A DNA stretch of 20,066 nt. Source: JAHJQT01 sp964494655 (lineage in GTDB: Bacteria; Patescibacteriota; Minisyncoccia; Portnoybacterales; UBA2143). Where the stretch lies: assembly GCA_964494655.1 (NCBI GenBank), contig CAZBRM010000009.1, forward strand, positions 1 to 20,066, read 5' to 3'. The position numbers and the translations under genes are program-made. Below the pieces are notes generated by a model that ran no database searches, was not told where the DNA came from, and was given only the letters and a program-made list of their open reading frames with translations. Of this stretch, positions 1 to 5,644 are shown in pieces (within the stretch, counting starts at the first letter, position 1; the number at the start of each line of letters is the position of its first letter).

Positions 1-144
1 ATTTTTTGGCTGATATCAGGAGTGGTTTGGACAATCGCAAGCCTTAAGCGTTTTACTAATGGAGAAGATATGGTTATGGTCGTTGTTTATTCTGTCACCG
101 CGATAGCAGCTTTTGCATTAGCGTTTTATTTTTATAAACGCTAA
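1..144 (+). CDS. C-terminal end of a membrane protein (5' truncated by window edge)
   Basis: An open frame runs from base 1 to a TAA at 142-144, followed at once by in-frame TAA and TAG, and encodes the last 47 residues of a protein. The visible part has two hydrophobic stretches (about residues 1-14 and 25-44) separated by a polar turn (KRFTNGED), and ends in a short basic tail (FYFYKR). This is the pattern of a small integral membrane protein with two helices at its C-terminus. The N-terminus lies outside the window, so family and function cannot be assigned. The last codons form a 9-bp inverted repeat (118-126 with 136-144), but no T-run follows it. Confidence 0.6.
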   Translation: MFWLISGVVWTIASLKRFTNGEDMVMVVVYSVTAIAAFALAFYFYKR

Positions 145-157
145 TAATAGTTCTATT

Positions 158-724
158 ATGAAAAAACAAATTGAGCTTAATAATAAAAAAGTTAACTATG
201 TTTTAAGAGAAAGCAGAAGAGCAAAAAGGATGCGATTGACTATTTATTGCGCTGGAGATTTTGTAGTGACTAAACCGTTTAAATTAAGTGAAGATTTAGT
301 AGAGAAGTTTATTAGAGAGAAATCAAATTGGATATTGTCTAAATTAAAATATTTTAAGCAATTTAAAAATAGTTCTTTATTTAGAAATGATAAAAATAAT
401 TTTTTAGAATATAAAGAAGAAGCTTTAAAATTCATATCTGAAAGGATTGATTATTATAATAAAATATATAGATTTGATTTTAATAAAATTAATATTAAAA
501 ATCAGAAAACAAGATGGGGAAGTTGTTCTAGCAAGAAAAATCTAAATTTTAATTATAGGATATTGTTTCTTCCTAAAAGAATAGCAGATTATATTATTAT
601 TCATGAATTGTTTCATTTAAAGGAGCTTAATCATTCAAGAAAATTCTGGAATTTAATTGCTGAGGTTATTCCTGATTATTTGGATATTAGAAAAGATTTG
701 AGAAATAAGAAGTTTAAGATATAA
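158..724 (+). CDS. YgjP-like (COG1451/DUF45) zinc metalloprotease family protein
   Basis: A 188-residue protein with the hallmarks of the YgjP/WLM-type predicted metal-dependent hydrolases. The N-terminal strand carries the family signature R-x-S-x-R-A-K-R-x-x-L-T-I (about 18-29), the middle has TRWGSCSSKKNLNFNYRI (about 118-135), and the zinc site is HELFH at 149-153 with the third histidine in ELNHS (H159). The usual length is about 180-240 residues, so the protein is complete. The family is a gluzincin-like peptidase; its cellular substrate is not established and nothing here reveals one. The start at 158 has no Shine-Dalgarno sequence. The next gene begins two bases after the stop, suggesting co-transcription with the ASCH-domain protein. 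Family assignment is firm, function is open. Confidence 0.85.
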   Translation: MKKQIELNNKKVNYVLRESRRAKRMRLTIYCAGDFVVTKPFKLSEDLVEKFIREKSNWILSKLKYFKQFKNSSLFRNDKNNFLEYKEEALKFISERIDYYNKIYRFDFNKINIKNQKTRWGSCSSKKNLNFNYRILFLPKRIADYIIIHELFHLKELNHSRKFWNLIAEVIPDYLDIRKDLRNKKFKI

Positions 725-726
725 AT

Positions 727-1065
727 ATGAAAAAACATATTTTGAGAATTAGGAAGATTGATAAAACTGTTTTTGATTCTATAAAAAACAAGAAAAAAAT
801 AATAGAAACAAGGGCGGCTACAAATAAATTTCGTAAAATTGAAAAAGACGATATTTTAGTTTTTGTTTGTGAAGATAAAAGATTAGAGAAACAGATAAAA
901 CAGGTAAAATTATTTGAGAGTATAGATAAAATGCTAGAGAAAATTGATTTTAAGAAAGTAATGCCTTTTGTTAACTCTGCTGATGAAATGAAAAAGGTGT
1001 ATTATAGTTTTTCTGGCTATAAAGAGAAGATTGATAAATTTGGTTTAATTGCTTTTTGGATTTAA
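727..1065 (+). CDS. ASCH-domain (ASC-1 homology) protein
   Basis: A 112-residue protein matching the ASCH fold. It opens with a strand (HILRIRKIDKTVFDSI), then the typical K-K-x-I-E-T-R motif (about 23-30), a K-x-D-x-I-x-F strand (about 40-48), and the end strand YSFSGYKEKIDKFGLIAFWI in which the domain closes with a conserved aromatic-rich G-L-I-A-F segment. ASCH domains belong to the PUA-like superfamily and are thought to bind RNA or modified nucleic acids; some members are amidohydrolases acting on acetylated nucleosides. The specific role cannot be told from sequence. The gene starts two bases after the YgjP-like gene and lies just ahead of the thermonuclease gene, so the three are probably one transcript. 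There is no Shine-Dalgarno sequence. Confidence 0.7.
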   Translation: MKKHILRIRKIDKTVFDSIKNKKKIIETRAATNKFRKIEKDDILVFVCEDKRLEKQIKQVKLFESIDKMLEKIDFKKVMPFVNSADEMKKVYYSFSGYKEKIDKFGLIAFWI

Positions 1066-1075
1066 TAAAAATACA

Positions 1076-1708
1076 ATGAATTTTTCAAGAATTGCTAAAA
1101 TCTTAATAATTTTTGTTTTGGTTGTTGTTGGAATTATTCTTACTATCTTCTTTAAAGGGGATAATGAATCAGTTTTTAAAGTAATTAAGGTTATTGATGG
1201 AGATACTATTGTTATTGAAGGAGGAGAGATAATTAGATATATTGGCATTGATTCGCCAGAAACAGGCCAGAGCAACGATGATTGCTTCGCGCAGGAGGCA
1301 TTTAACGCAAACAAGGAATTAGTTGAAGGGAAAGAGGTTAAATTAAAGAAAGATGTCTCGGAAAGAGATAAGTATGGGAGATTATTAAGATATGTTTGGG
1401 TGAATGATATTTTTGTAAATGAATATTTAGTAAAAGAAGGATATGCTTTATCAGCTAAGTTTCTTCCTGATGTGAGGTATGCAGAGCAGTTTGATAATGT
1501 TGAAAAGCAGGCTCAGGAAGAAAATTTAGGATTATGGTCCTTATGTCAAGTTGATGGAGTTATTTGTTCCATCAATGCGTACGATTGTTCTGATTTTGAA
1601 ACGCAAAAGGAAGCGCAGGATATTTATGAATTCTGCGGAGGCGCAGATAATGATATTCATAAATTAGATAGCGATAATGATAAAGTAGTTTGCGAGAGTT
1701 TACCTTAA
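1076..1708 (+). CDS. Membrane-anchored thermonuclease (SNase family) with C-terminal Excalibur-like calcium-binding domain
   Basis: Encodes a 210-residue micrococcal-nuclease-like protein. Residues 6-26 are a single hydrophobic helix (signal peptide or anchor), so the enzyme acts outside the membrane. The SNase core follows: IDGDT (D41, D43), R54, IDSPE (D59, E62) and DKYGR (R102), matching the metal ligands and catalytic Arg/Glu/Arg of staphylococcal nuclease. The last ~45 residues form an Excalibur-type module ending with a D-x-D-x-D-x-x-x-C-E motif (D198, D200, D202, C206, E207) and further cysteines. This pairing is known from secreted bacterial nucleases. A TTG at 1049 in frame would overlap the previous gene; I prefer ATG 1076 because the anchor begins directly there. 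Likely role (inference): degradation of external DNA, useful to a nucleotide-scavenging host-dependent cell. Confidence 0.88.
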   Translation: MNFSRIAKILIIFVLVVVGIILTIFFKGDNESVFKVIKVIDGDTIVIEGGEIIRYIGIDSPETGQSNDDCFAQEAFNANKELVEGKEVKLKKDVSERDKYGRLLRYVWVNDIFVNEYLVKEGYALSAKFLPDVRYAEQFDNVEKQAQEENLGLWSLCQVDGVICSINAYDCSDFETQKEAQDIYEFCGGADNDIHKLDSDNDKVVCESLP

Positions 1709-1714
1709 TTTTTT

Positions 1715-1723
1715 TGGTATAAA
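1715..1723 (+). promoter_or_regulatory. Extended -10 promoter candidate after T-tract
   Basis: Directly after the nuclease stop codon a run of seven T (1709-1715) passes into GG and TATAAA (1718-1723), giving the TG-n-TATAAA form of an extended -10. No -35 is evident. The same T-tract plus TGnTATAA(T/A) arrangement recurs at 2505, 3106, 4973 and 10389. It would drive the leader region upstream of the gene at 1873. Confidence 0.4.
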
Positions 1724-1747
1724 ACAAATAAAAGATTTGGAGGAAGT

Positions 1748-1819
1748 TTGGAAATAAAAATGTCTGATAAAATTGACAAAATAACATTTTCTTGTTATTT
1801 TGTTTTTAGTTCATTGTAA
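1748..1819 (+). CDS. Possible 23-residue leader peptide ORF
   Basis: A TTG (1748) or ATG (1760) opens a short frame ending with TAA at 1817-1819; the longer form has 23 residues, the shorter 19. GGAGGAAG at 1739-1746 could serve either start, though spacing is tight for TTG and long for ATG. The frame lies between the extended -10 candidate at 1715 and the gene at 1873, and runs through the perfect hairpin at 1776-1803. A leader peptide coupled to attenuation is conceivable, but a chance frame in AT-rich leader sequence is at least as likely. Confidence 0.15.
   Translation: MEIKMSDKIDKITFSCYFVFSSL
1773..1807 (+). promoter_or_regulatory. Overlapping promoter (TTGACA-17-TATTTT) and perfect 11-bp hairpin
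   Basis: TTGACA at 1773-1778 is followed after exactly 17 bases by TATTTT at 1796-1801, a plausible sigma-70-type promoter for the gene at 1873. The same bases form a perfect inverted repeat: ACAAAATAACA (1776-1786), loop TTTTCT, TGTTATTTTGT (1793-1803), then a T-run to 1807. The hairpin could be a weak AT-rich terminator for the upstream nuclease operon or for transcription from the candidate at 1715. If both readings hold, this is a terminator and a promoter sharing the same bases. Confidence 0.45.
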
Positions 1820-1820
1820 G

Positions 1821-1836
1821 TTCTTATACATAAGAA
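1821..1836. repeat. Perfect 16-bp palindrome in the leader of the 1873 gene
   Basis: TTCTTAT-AC-ATAAGAA is a perfect inverted repeat with a 2-base centre, placed about 20 bases downstream of the -10 at 1796-1801. Its position suits an operator just after the transcription start or a small 5'-UTR hairpin. No known regulator site is recognised. Confidence 0.4.
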
Positions 1837-1872
1837 TATTTTTTAACCTATTTAAAGAAGGAGGATTAAAAG

Positions 1873-2400
1873 ATGACAGAGTTATACGCATTTAAATATT
1901 TAAGAGCTGACAGAGAAGAAGTAGAACAGGGTCCTTTTTTGGCAAAAAGAAAAGCTGAAGAAGGAAAGAAGAAAATGCTGAAAATGGGAGCAGTATGTAC
2001 TGATGTTTATCCGATCAAAAGTGATCCTGAACAGGTTAAAATCTTAAAAGCTAGAAAAGGAGATTATCTAGCAGAGATCATTGCAGTTTTTGAAATCTAT
2101 CTTAGTAGAGAACTAAGTGTGCTGGCAGTTGGTGTAGGCTATAATATTGTTTATGATTATATCAACGAACTTGCAAAACGAATAGATAGATTTATAAAAC
2201 ATAATATGCCTACAGTATTTAGCGAATTTAATAAAGAGGCAAAAGAAAAGCTTGCTCGCTATAGAAAAGAATACCTGAAAGGAGTAGCCGATATTCTGAA
2301 ACAAAAATCAAGGCATTATTCTCCTATGAACGGCTCTGTGCCAGAAAGTATAGGCAAGCTATTGCAAGATCTTTCAGATAAATATTTAAGGATGCAATAA
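1873..2400 (+). CDS. Hypothetical protein (175 aa), strong SD, monocistronic
   Basis: I do not recognise the family. The 175-residue product is soluble in character, with no signal peptide; residues about 60-88 are moderately hydrophobic (IIAVFEIYLSRELSVLAVGVGYNIV) but broken by charges. The rest is mostly amphipathic helix: a Lys/Glu-rich N-terminal part (about 20-38) and a long helical region (about 95-150) rich in K, E and R. The C-terminus has a short Ser/Pro segment (HYSPMNGSVPES) and a final helix. AAGGAGG at 1858-1864, eight bases before ATG, fixes the start. The gene has its own promoter region and a hairpin terminator 12 bases after the stop, so it is a single-gene transcript. Base composition looks less AT-rich than in the neighbours. 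Confidence 0.7.
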   Translation: MTELYAFKYLRADREEVEQGPFLAKRKAEEGKKKMLKMGAVCTDVYPIKSDPEQVKILKARKGDYLAEIIAVFEIYLSRELSVLAVGVGYNIVYDYINELAKRIDRFIKHNMPTVFSEFNKEAKEKLARYRKEYLKGVADILKQKSRHYSPMNGSVPESIGKLLQDLSDKYLRMQ

Positions 2401-2411
2401 TTGTTGTGATA

Positions 2412-2450
2412 GGCTGTCTCAAAGTTAAACTGAGATGGCCTTTTATTTTG
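2412..2450 (+). terminator. Intrinsic terminator after the 1873-2400 gene
   Basis: GGCTGTCTCA (2412-2421) pairs over 10 bp, with two G-U pairs, to TGAGATGGCC (2431-2440) around a 9-base loop. TTTTATTTT follows at 2441-2449. It ends the transcript of the upstream orphan gene. Confidence 0.85.
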
Positions 2451-2483
2451 AAAAAGTTAAATTATTAAATCCTTGATAAAAAA

Positions 2484-2513
2484 ATCGCTTAAATGGCGGT
2501 TTTTTGATATAAT
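2484..2513 (+). promoter_or_regulatory. T-tract/extended -10 promoter, predicted leaderless start for the 2520 gene
   Basis: TGATATAAT (2505-2513) is a perfect extended -10 (TG-n-TATAAT) lying directly behind a T-run at 2500-2505. The expected transcription start, about seven bases past the -10, falls on or next to the A of ATG 2520, which predicts a leaderless mRNA. Upstream, AAATCGCTTAAATGGCGG can pair with the T-run as a small hairpin. A closely similar block precedes the promoter at 4973-4981. Confidence 0.6.
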
Positions 2514-2519
2514 AAAAAT

Positions 2520-3017
2520 ATGGATTTTATATCACATGGTCTATGGGGAGGGATTGCTTTCGGTCGTAAGAATAAGACGAATTTTTGGTGGTCTTTTTTT
2601 ATTGGTATTGCGCCTGATGTTTTGTCTTTTGGTGTTTTTTTTGCTATGACTATTTTAGGGTTTGTAAATCGGCCAAATTTTGGCGTTGGTCCGCATGATC
2701 CGAATTTATTTCCTTCCATTATATACATTCTCTATAATATAACGCACAGTTTAATTATTTTTGGGGCGATATTCCTAATAGTTTGGATGATTTTAAAGAA
2801 ACCCTTTTTACCGCTTTTTGCTTGGGGTATTCATATTATTCTAGATATTTTTACCCATTCTTTTGAATTTTTCCCGACGCCTTTTCTCTGGCCTATCTCC
2901 AATTTTAAAATAGATGCTTGGATATGGGGTAGTTATTGGATTTTTATTCCTAATGTTGTTTTATTAATTATATTATATTCTTGGTTCTTTATTAACAAGC
3001 GAAGAAAAAATAAGTAA
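2520..3017 (+). CDS. YdjM-like (LexA-binding inner membrane hydrolase family) membrane protein
   Basis: A 165-residue integral membrane protein resembling the YdjM/PF04307 family of membrane-bound metal-dependent hydrolases. Conserved polar residues sit within or beside hydrophobic segments: ISHGLWGG (H6), GIAPDV (D33), NITHSL (about 73-78) and ILDIFTHSFEFF (about 107-118), the His/Asp pattern expected for a metal site at the membrane. About four hydrophobic helices are visible (roughly 23-47, 66-91, 97-111 and 138-158), followed by a basic cytoplasmic tail (NKRRKNK). Substrate is unknown for most of the family. No Shine-Dalgarno sequence precedes the ATG; the promoter at 2505-2513 would give a leaderless message. 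The gene appears transcribed separately from its upstream neighbour, which ends in a terminator. Confidence 0.7.
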   Translation: MDFISHGLWGGIAFGRKNKTNFWWSFFIGIAPDVLSFGVFFAMTILGFVNRPNFGVGPHDPNLFPSIIYILYNITHSLIIFGAIFLIVWMILKKPFLPLFAWGIHIILDIFTHSFEFFPTPFLWPISNFKIDAWIWGSYWIFIPNVVLLIILYSWFFINKRRKNK

Positions 3018-3028
3018 AAAGACAAAAA

Positions 3029-3136
3029 ATGAAAGCATTGGAGATAGATAATTTAATTAAAGATTATGGGAATTTTAAGGCCCTAAAGGGCATTTCTTTA
3101 TTTTTTGGTATAAATATATGGTTTATGATATACTGA
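3029..3136 (+). pseudogene. N-terminal remnant of an ABC-transporter ATPase gene
   Basis: A 35-codon frame begins MKALEIDNLIKDYG and continues NFKALKGISL, which is the standard opening of an ABC ATPase (the first strand, the Y/G-x-x-x-A-L-x-G-I-S/D-L A-loop region). After GISL the reading changes to FFGINIWFMIY and stops at TGA 3134-3136; no Walker A, Q-loop, signature or Walker B follows in any frame before the next gene. The A-loop tyrosine is present. So only about 24 residues of the ATPase survive and the protein cannot work. The decayed bases now hold a short GCCC/GGGC hairpin and two extended -10 sequences that may serve the downstream gene pair. Confidence rests on the match to the ABC N-terminal consensus. 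Confidence 0.6.
3106..3134 (+). promoter_or_regulatory. Two extended -10 candidates upstream of the 3160-3886 gene pair
   Basis: TGGTATAAA (3106-3114), again behind a run of six T, and TGATATACT (3126-3134) both fit TG-n-TATAnT. The second would place the transcription start about 20 bases before ATG 3160. A 14-bp AT palindrome (AATAATT-AATTATT, 3141-3154) lies between it and the start codon and could be an operator for an autoregulated module. Confidence 0.45.
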
Positions 3137-3159
3137 TAAAAATAATTAATTATTAAAAA

Positions 3160-3357
3160 ATGAGAATTAAACGTTATCGAGTAAAAAAAACAGCACAGGA
3201 GATACAAGATAGAATTTTTAAGAATATGTCGGCTGACAGAAAAATTGAAATTGGATCTCAATTATGGAAATTAGGTAAAGATGTAGTGGGGGATAAAATA
3301 AATTATGCTTCAAGAAGATCCAAAAAATCTTTTAGTCAATATCGCCAAGATTCTTAA
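3160..3357 (+). CDS. Small basic protein upstream of nucleotidyltransferase (possible antitoxin-like partner)
   Basis: A 65-residue, strongly basic protein. The N-terminus reads MRIKRYRVKKTAQEIQDRIF, followed by MSADRKIEIGSQLWKLGKDVVG, a pair of predicted helices of the type seen in small partner proteins encoded just before AbiEii-like or MNT nucleotidyltransferases. The C-terminal 20 residues are Ser/Arg/Lys-rich and probably disordered, and their codons overlap the next gene by 53 bases in another frame, implying tight coupling. No DNA-binding motif is certain. I infer a two-gene module, possibly toxin-antitoxin-like, from the overlap and the partner's fold; the role as antitoxin is not shown by the sequence. 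Confidence 0.6.
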   Translation: MRIKRYRVKKTAQEIQDRIFKNMSADRKIEIGSQLWKLGKDVVGDKINYASRRSKKSFSQYRQDS

Positions 3358-3886
3358 AGAATTAAAAATTCCATATATTATTACTGGTGGTATGGCTGTT
3401 TTGGTTTGGGGTCGTCCAAGATTTACAGCTGACATTGATATTGTTGTTGAGCTTGGTCAAAATAAGGTTGATGAACTAGAAAAAGCGTTATTATCTTTAA
3501 GCGATGTTGGTTATTTTGATAAAGAAGCTGTTCAAGAGGCGATTAATAATAAAGATGAATTTAATTTTATTGATGGAAATACAGGTATTAAAGTAGATTT
3601 TTGGGTTTTATCCGATGATTCTTTTGATTTATCTAGATTTAAAAGGCGAAAAGTTAAAAAAGTTTTAGGAAAAAACGTTTATTTTAGTTCTCCTGAAGAT
3701 TTAATCTTAATTAAACTTAAATGGTACAAGAAATCTTTAATGAGCCGACAAATAGAAGATGTAGAATCTATATTAAAGATTTCAGATAAAAAAATTGATT
3801 TTAAATATTTAAAAAAATGGGCAAAAAAATTAGATGTTTTAAAAATTTTAGAAGAAGTGATTAAAAAAACTGTAGTTTTAGATTAA
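3305..3886 (+). CDS. MNT/AbiEii-like nucleotidyltransferase-fold protein
   Basis: A 193-residue protein with the minimal nucleotidyltransferase signature: helix, then TGGMAVLVWG (G28-G29), then TADIDIVV with the two catalytic carboxylates D43 and D45, and a third acidic residue in VDFWVL (D98). This is the polymerase-beta-like fold found in AbiEii/AbiGii-type toxins and related uncharacterised nucleotidyltransferases; the C-terminal part (about 120-190) is helical and Lys-rich. The likely chemistry is transfer of a nucleotide to RNA or protein. It overlaps the preceding 65-residue gene by 53 bases, which supports co-expression. Expected catalytic residues are intact, so it should be active if the family inference is right. 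Involvement in growth control or phage defence is inference. Confidence 0.75.
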   Translation: MLQEDPKNLLVNIAKILKELKIPYIITGGMAVLVWGRPRFTADIDIVVELGQNKVDELEKALLSLSDVGYFDKEAVQEAINNKDEFNFIDGNTGIKVDFWVLSDDSFDLSRFKRRKVKKVLGKNVYFSSPEDLILIKLKWYKKSLMSRQIEDVESILKISDKKIDFKYLKKWAKKLDVLKILEEVIKKTVVLD

Positions 3887-3911
3887 ACAAGAATTATCTT
3901 TTATAACAATT

Positions 3912-4154
3912 ATGTTTGATAAATTAAAACAATTAAAAGAACTTAAAGGATTACAAAGCCAGCTTGAACAAGAAAAAGTAGAAGTTGAAAAGAACGGCAT
4001 CAAGGTGGTTTTAAATAGTAAAATGGAAATACAAGAAATTAGTTTAAATACGGAATTAACTAAAGAAGAACAAGAAGAAGCAATTAAAGATTGTATTAAT
4101 GAGGCAATGAAAAAAATACAAATGATTGCCGCTCAAAAAATGTTTAAGATGTGA
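3912..4154 (+). CDS. YbaB/EbfC family nucleoid-associated protein
   Basis: An 80-residue protein matching YbaB/EbfC, a dimeric DNA-binding protein of the bacterial nucleoid. The N-terminal helix (MFDKLKQLKELKGLQSQLEQE) is followed by the short beta region with NGIKVVLNSKMEIQEISLN and a C-terminal helix with NEAMKKIQMIAAQKMFKM, the usual order. At 80 residues it is shorter than typical YbaB proteins (about 100-110), having lost mainly linker and C-terminal tail. In many bacteria the gene follows dnaX and precedes recR; here neither is adjacent. The stop codon TGA overlaps GTG/ATG signals of the next gene. TATAAC at 3902-3907 lies close to the start and could be a -10, but no -35 is seen. Confidence 0.85.
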   Translation: MFDKLKQLKELKGLQSQLEQEKVEVEKNGIKVVLNSKMEIQEISLNTELTKEEQEEAIKDCINEAMKKIQMIAAQKMFKM

Positions 4155-4159
4155 TTAAT

Positions 4160-4477
4160 ATGAAAATAAATAAATTAAAGCCATCATTAATTGGATTTTT
4201 ACAGGCATTAGGAGTGGTTATTTATTGCGCTTTGGTTAGTGGTTTTTTTCAGCTGGGAAATAGATTTTTTCCTAATCAATCAGATTTTTTAATATCTATT
4301 TTAATTCTAATTCTTTTAGTTCTCTCGGCAGCTATTACTGGAACAATTGTTTTTGGTTATTCAGCTTATTTAATTCTTAATCAAAAAATTAAAGAGGCCT
4401 TATTTATTTTTTGCTATACCTTACTTTATTTCATAGGAATTATTGGTGTTATAATAATTTGTTTAGCTGTTTGGTAA
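4160..4477 (+). CDS. Small conserved-type membrane protein (105 aa)
   Basis: An integral membrane protein with three hydrophobic helices (about residues 10-30, 41-70 and 78-104 when read from ATG 4160). The first helix includes a Q-A-L-G-V-V-I-Y-C-A-L-V-S-G-F motif that I associate with a small uncharacterised membrane family in Patescibacteria; this is recollection, not a search result. There is no signal for enzymatic function. A GTG at 4151, overlapping the YbaB stop codon, would add three residues (MIN); ATG 4160 is preferred. Either way it is probably translated from the YbaB message. The gene has no Shine-Dalgarno sequence. Confidence 0.7.
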   Translation: MKINKLKPSLIGFLQALGVVIYCALVSGFFQLGNRFFPNQSDFLISILILILLVLSAAITGTIVFGYSAYLILNQKIKEALFIFCYTLLYFIGIIGVIIICLAVW

Positions 4478-4502
4478 TAATAAATAATTAATAATAAAAA
4501 TT

Positions 4503-4919
4503 ATGAAAGAAAAAATTAAAACAATTTTTTGGTTATTAATTTTTGTTTTTATTCTAATAGTAAGCTATTTTGTAATTCCTTTTGAACATACAATAAAAAG
4601 AACTCTTTTCCCTTATTTAGCGATCCTTGGATTTATATTCTTTTCATTGGGAGGATTATTGATTTATTGCACAATTAAATCAAAAATTAAAGGAAAACTT
4701 AAATTATTTTTAATCTTAACTGGTATTACTCCCATTGTAGCTTTAATAAGTGTTCTTTTGCATAATCTTGTTTATGGTTTAATGATTTATTTATTTGGAC
4801 AAGATTTTTGGGGAGAAACAGGAGATGAAGCCTTTTTCTTTATAATAGCTCTTCTTGTCTGTCCAATTGTTTTTTTAGTTGGTGTCATTGGAAGCATCAT
4901 TATGTTTAAGAAAAAATAA
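4503..4919 (+). CDS. Hypothetical membrane protein (138 aa)
   Basis: Not recognised. Four hydrophobic segments are visible: about 6-26, 36-58, 66-97 and 110-134, with a basic loop (KSKIKGKLK) between the second and third and a basic end (MFKKK). A polar loop with FGQDFWGETGDEA (about 98-110) lies between helices three and four, probably outside the membrane. The positive-inside pattern puts both termini in the cytoplasm. It begins 25 bases after the preceding membrane protein gene and likely belongs to the same transcript. No Shine-Dalgarno sequence. Confidence 0.65.
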   Translation: MKEKIKTIFWLLIFVFILIVSYFVIPFEHTIKRTLFPYLAILGFIFFSLGGLLIYCTIKSKIKGKLKLFLILTGITPIVALISVLLHNLVYGLMIYLFGQDFWGETGDEAFFFIIALLVCPIVFLVGVIGSIIMFKKK

Positions 4920-4948
4920 AATATTATTAGGAAGAGATTTAGAATTTA

Positions 4949-4981
4949 AAAATCACTTAATCAGCGTTTTTTTGTTATAAT
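4949..4981 (+). promoter_or_regulatory. T-tract/extended -10 promoter for the 5008 gene
   Basis: TGTTATAAT (4973-4981) is a perfect extended -10 behind seven T. The upstream block (AAAATC-A-CTTAA...GCG) closely matches the one before the promoter at 2505-2513. Predicted transcription start is about 4988, leaving a leader of roughly 20 bases with no Shine-Dalgarno sequence before ATG 5008. Confidence 0.55.
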
Positions 4982-5007
4982 ATTTATATAAAGTAAATAT
5001 AAAAATT

Positions 5008-5622
5008 ATGGATTTTCAAAAAATAGATTTGAAAAAAGAAGTTAGTAATTTAAAAAAGCTTTCCGGAAAAGAAAGAGGAGAGGATATTAAATATTTAGTT
5101 AGCTATATTAAAAAAAATAAAGGGGAAGAAGGATTTAAAAAAGTAAAAGCAGAACTAAATAAAATAGGATATAATCTTCCAAATATTGATAAAATAGATA
5201 ATATAGAATGGATACCTGTGAGTTTGCCTAATATATTTTTAGTTGCTTGTGTAAAAATTTTTAATTTGAAGGAGGAAGATATTATTGAAATGGGTAGAAA
5301 ATCGTTATCGTTTAAAAGTATTTTTAGGTTTTATATAAAATACTTTTTATCTTTTAAAAAAACCATAACAAAAGCTTCTAACTCATGGGATAAGCATTAT
5401 TCTTTTGGTAAGATCGAAATAGTTAAATGCAATGATAAAAAGAAAATACTTATAGTCAGATTGAAAGATTTTAAGGTACATCAGTTTACTTATATTTATT
5501 TTCAAGGAGTATTTTCTCAAATTATTAGAATAGCTTTAGGAAATAAAGAAATAAAATCAGAAAAAACAAAATATGCACTTAACGGAAATTTTTATTATGA
5601 ATATATTTTTAAATGGAATTAA
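5008..5622 (+). CDS. Hypothetical protein with V4R/heme-NO-binding-like C-terminal domain
   Basis: A 204-residue soluble protein. The N-terminal ~60 residues are Lys-rich helices (SGKERGEDIKYLVSYIKKNKG). The remainder looks like the V4R/HNOB-like ligand-binding fold: a helical part (about 70-125), then strands FGKIEIVKCND and KKILIVRLKDF, and a closing block with YIYFQGVFSQIIRIALG and TKYALNGNFYYEYIFKW. In V4R-type domains this last block reads as G-x-x-x-G-(I/L)-x-x-x-x-G followed by a Cys/Gly-rich strand ending in an aromatic W. Here the usual cysteines are replaced by tyrosines, so metal binding through them is unlikely. Function unknown; ligand sensing is only a suggestion. It has its own promoter and sits ahead of the exonuclease VII genes. 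Confidence 0.55.
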   Translation: MDFQKIDLKKEVSNLKKLSGKERGEDIKYLVSYIKKNKGEEGFKKVKAELNKIGYNLPNIDKIDNIEWIPVSLPNIFLVACVKIFNLKEEDIIEMGRKSLSFKSIFRFYIKYFLSFKKTITKASNSWDKHYSFGKIEIVKCNDKKKILIVRLKDFKVHQFTYIYFQGVFSQIIRIALGNKEIKSEKTKYALNGNFYYEYIFKWN

Positions 5623-5644
5623 TTATTTACGTGGAGTTTGAAAT

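Noticed and set aside
118..144. 9-bp hairpin at the end of the first partial gene
   Set aside because: TTAGCGTTT/AAACGCTAA is perfect, but no T-run follows and it lies in coding sequence, so I do not call a terminator.
3902..3907. TATAAC as a leaderless promoter for ybaB
   Set aside because: It lacks the TG extension and the T-run seen at the other sites, and no -35 is visible; AT-rich chance match is likely.
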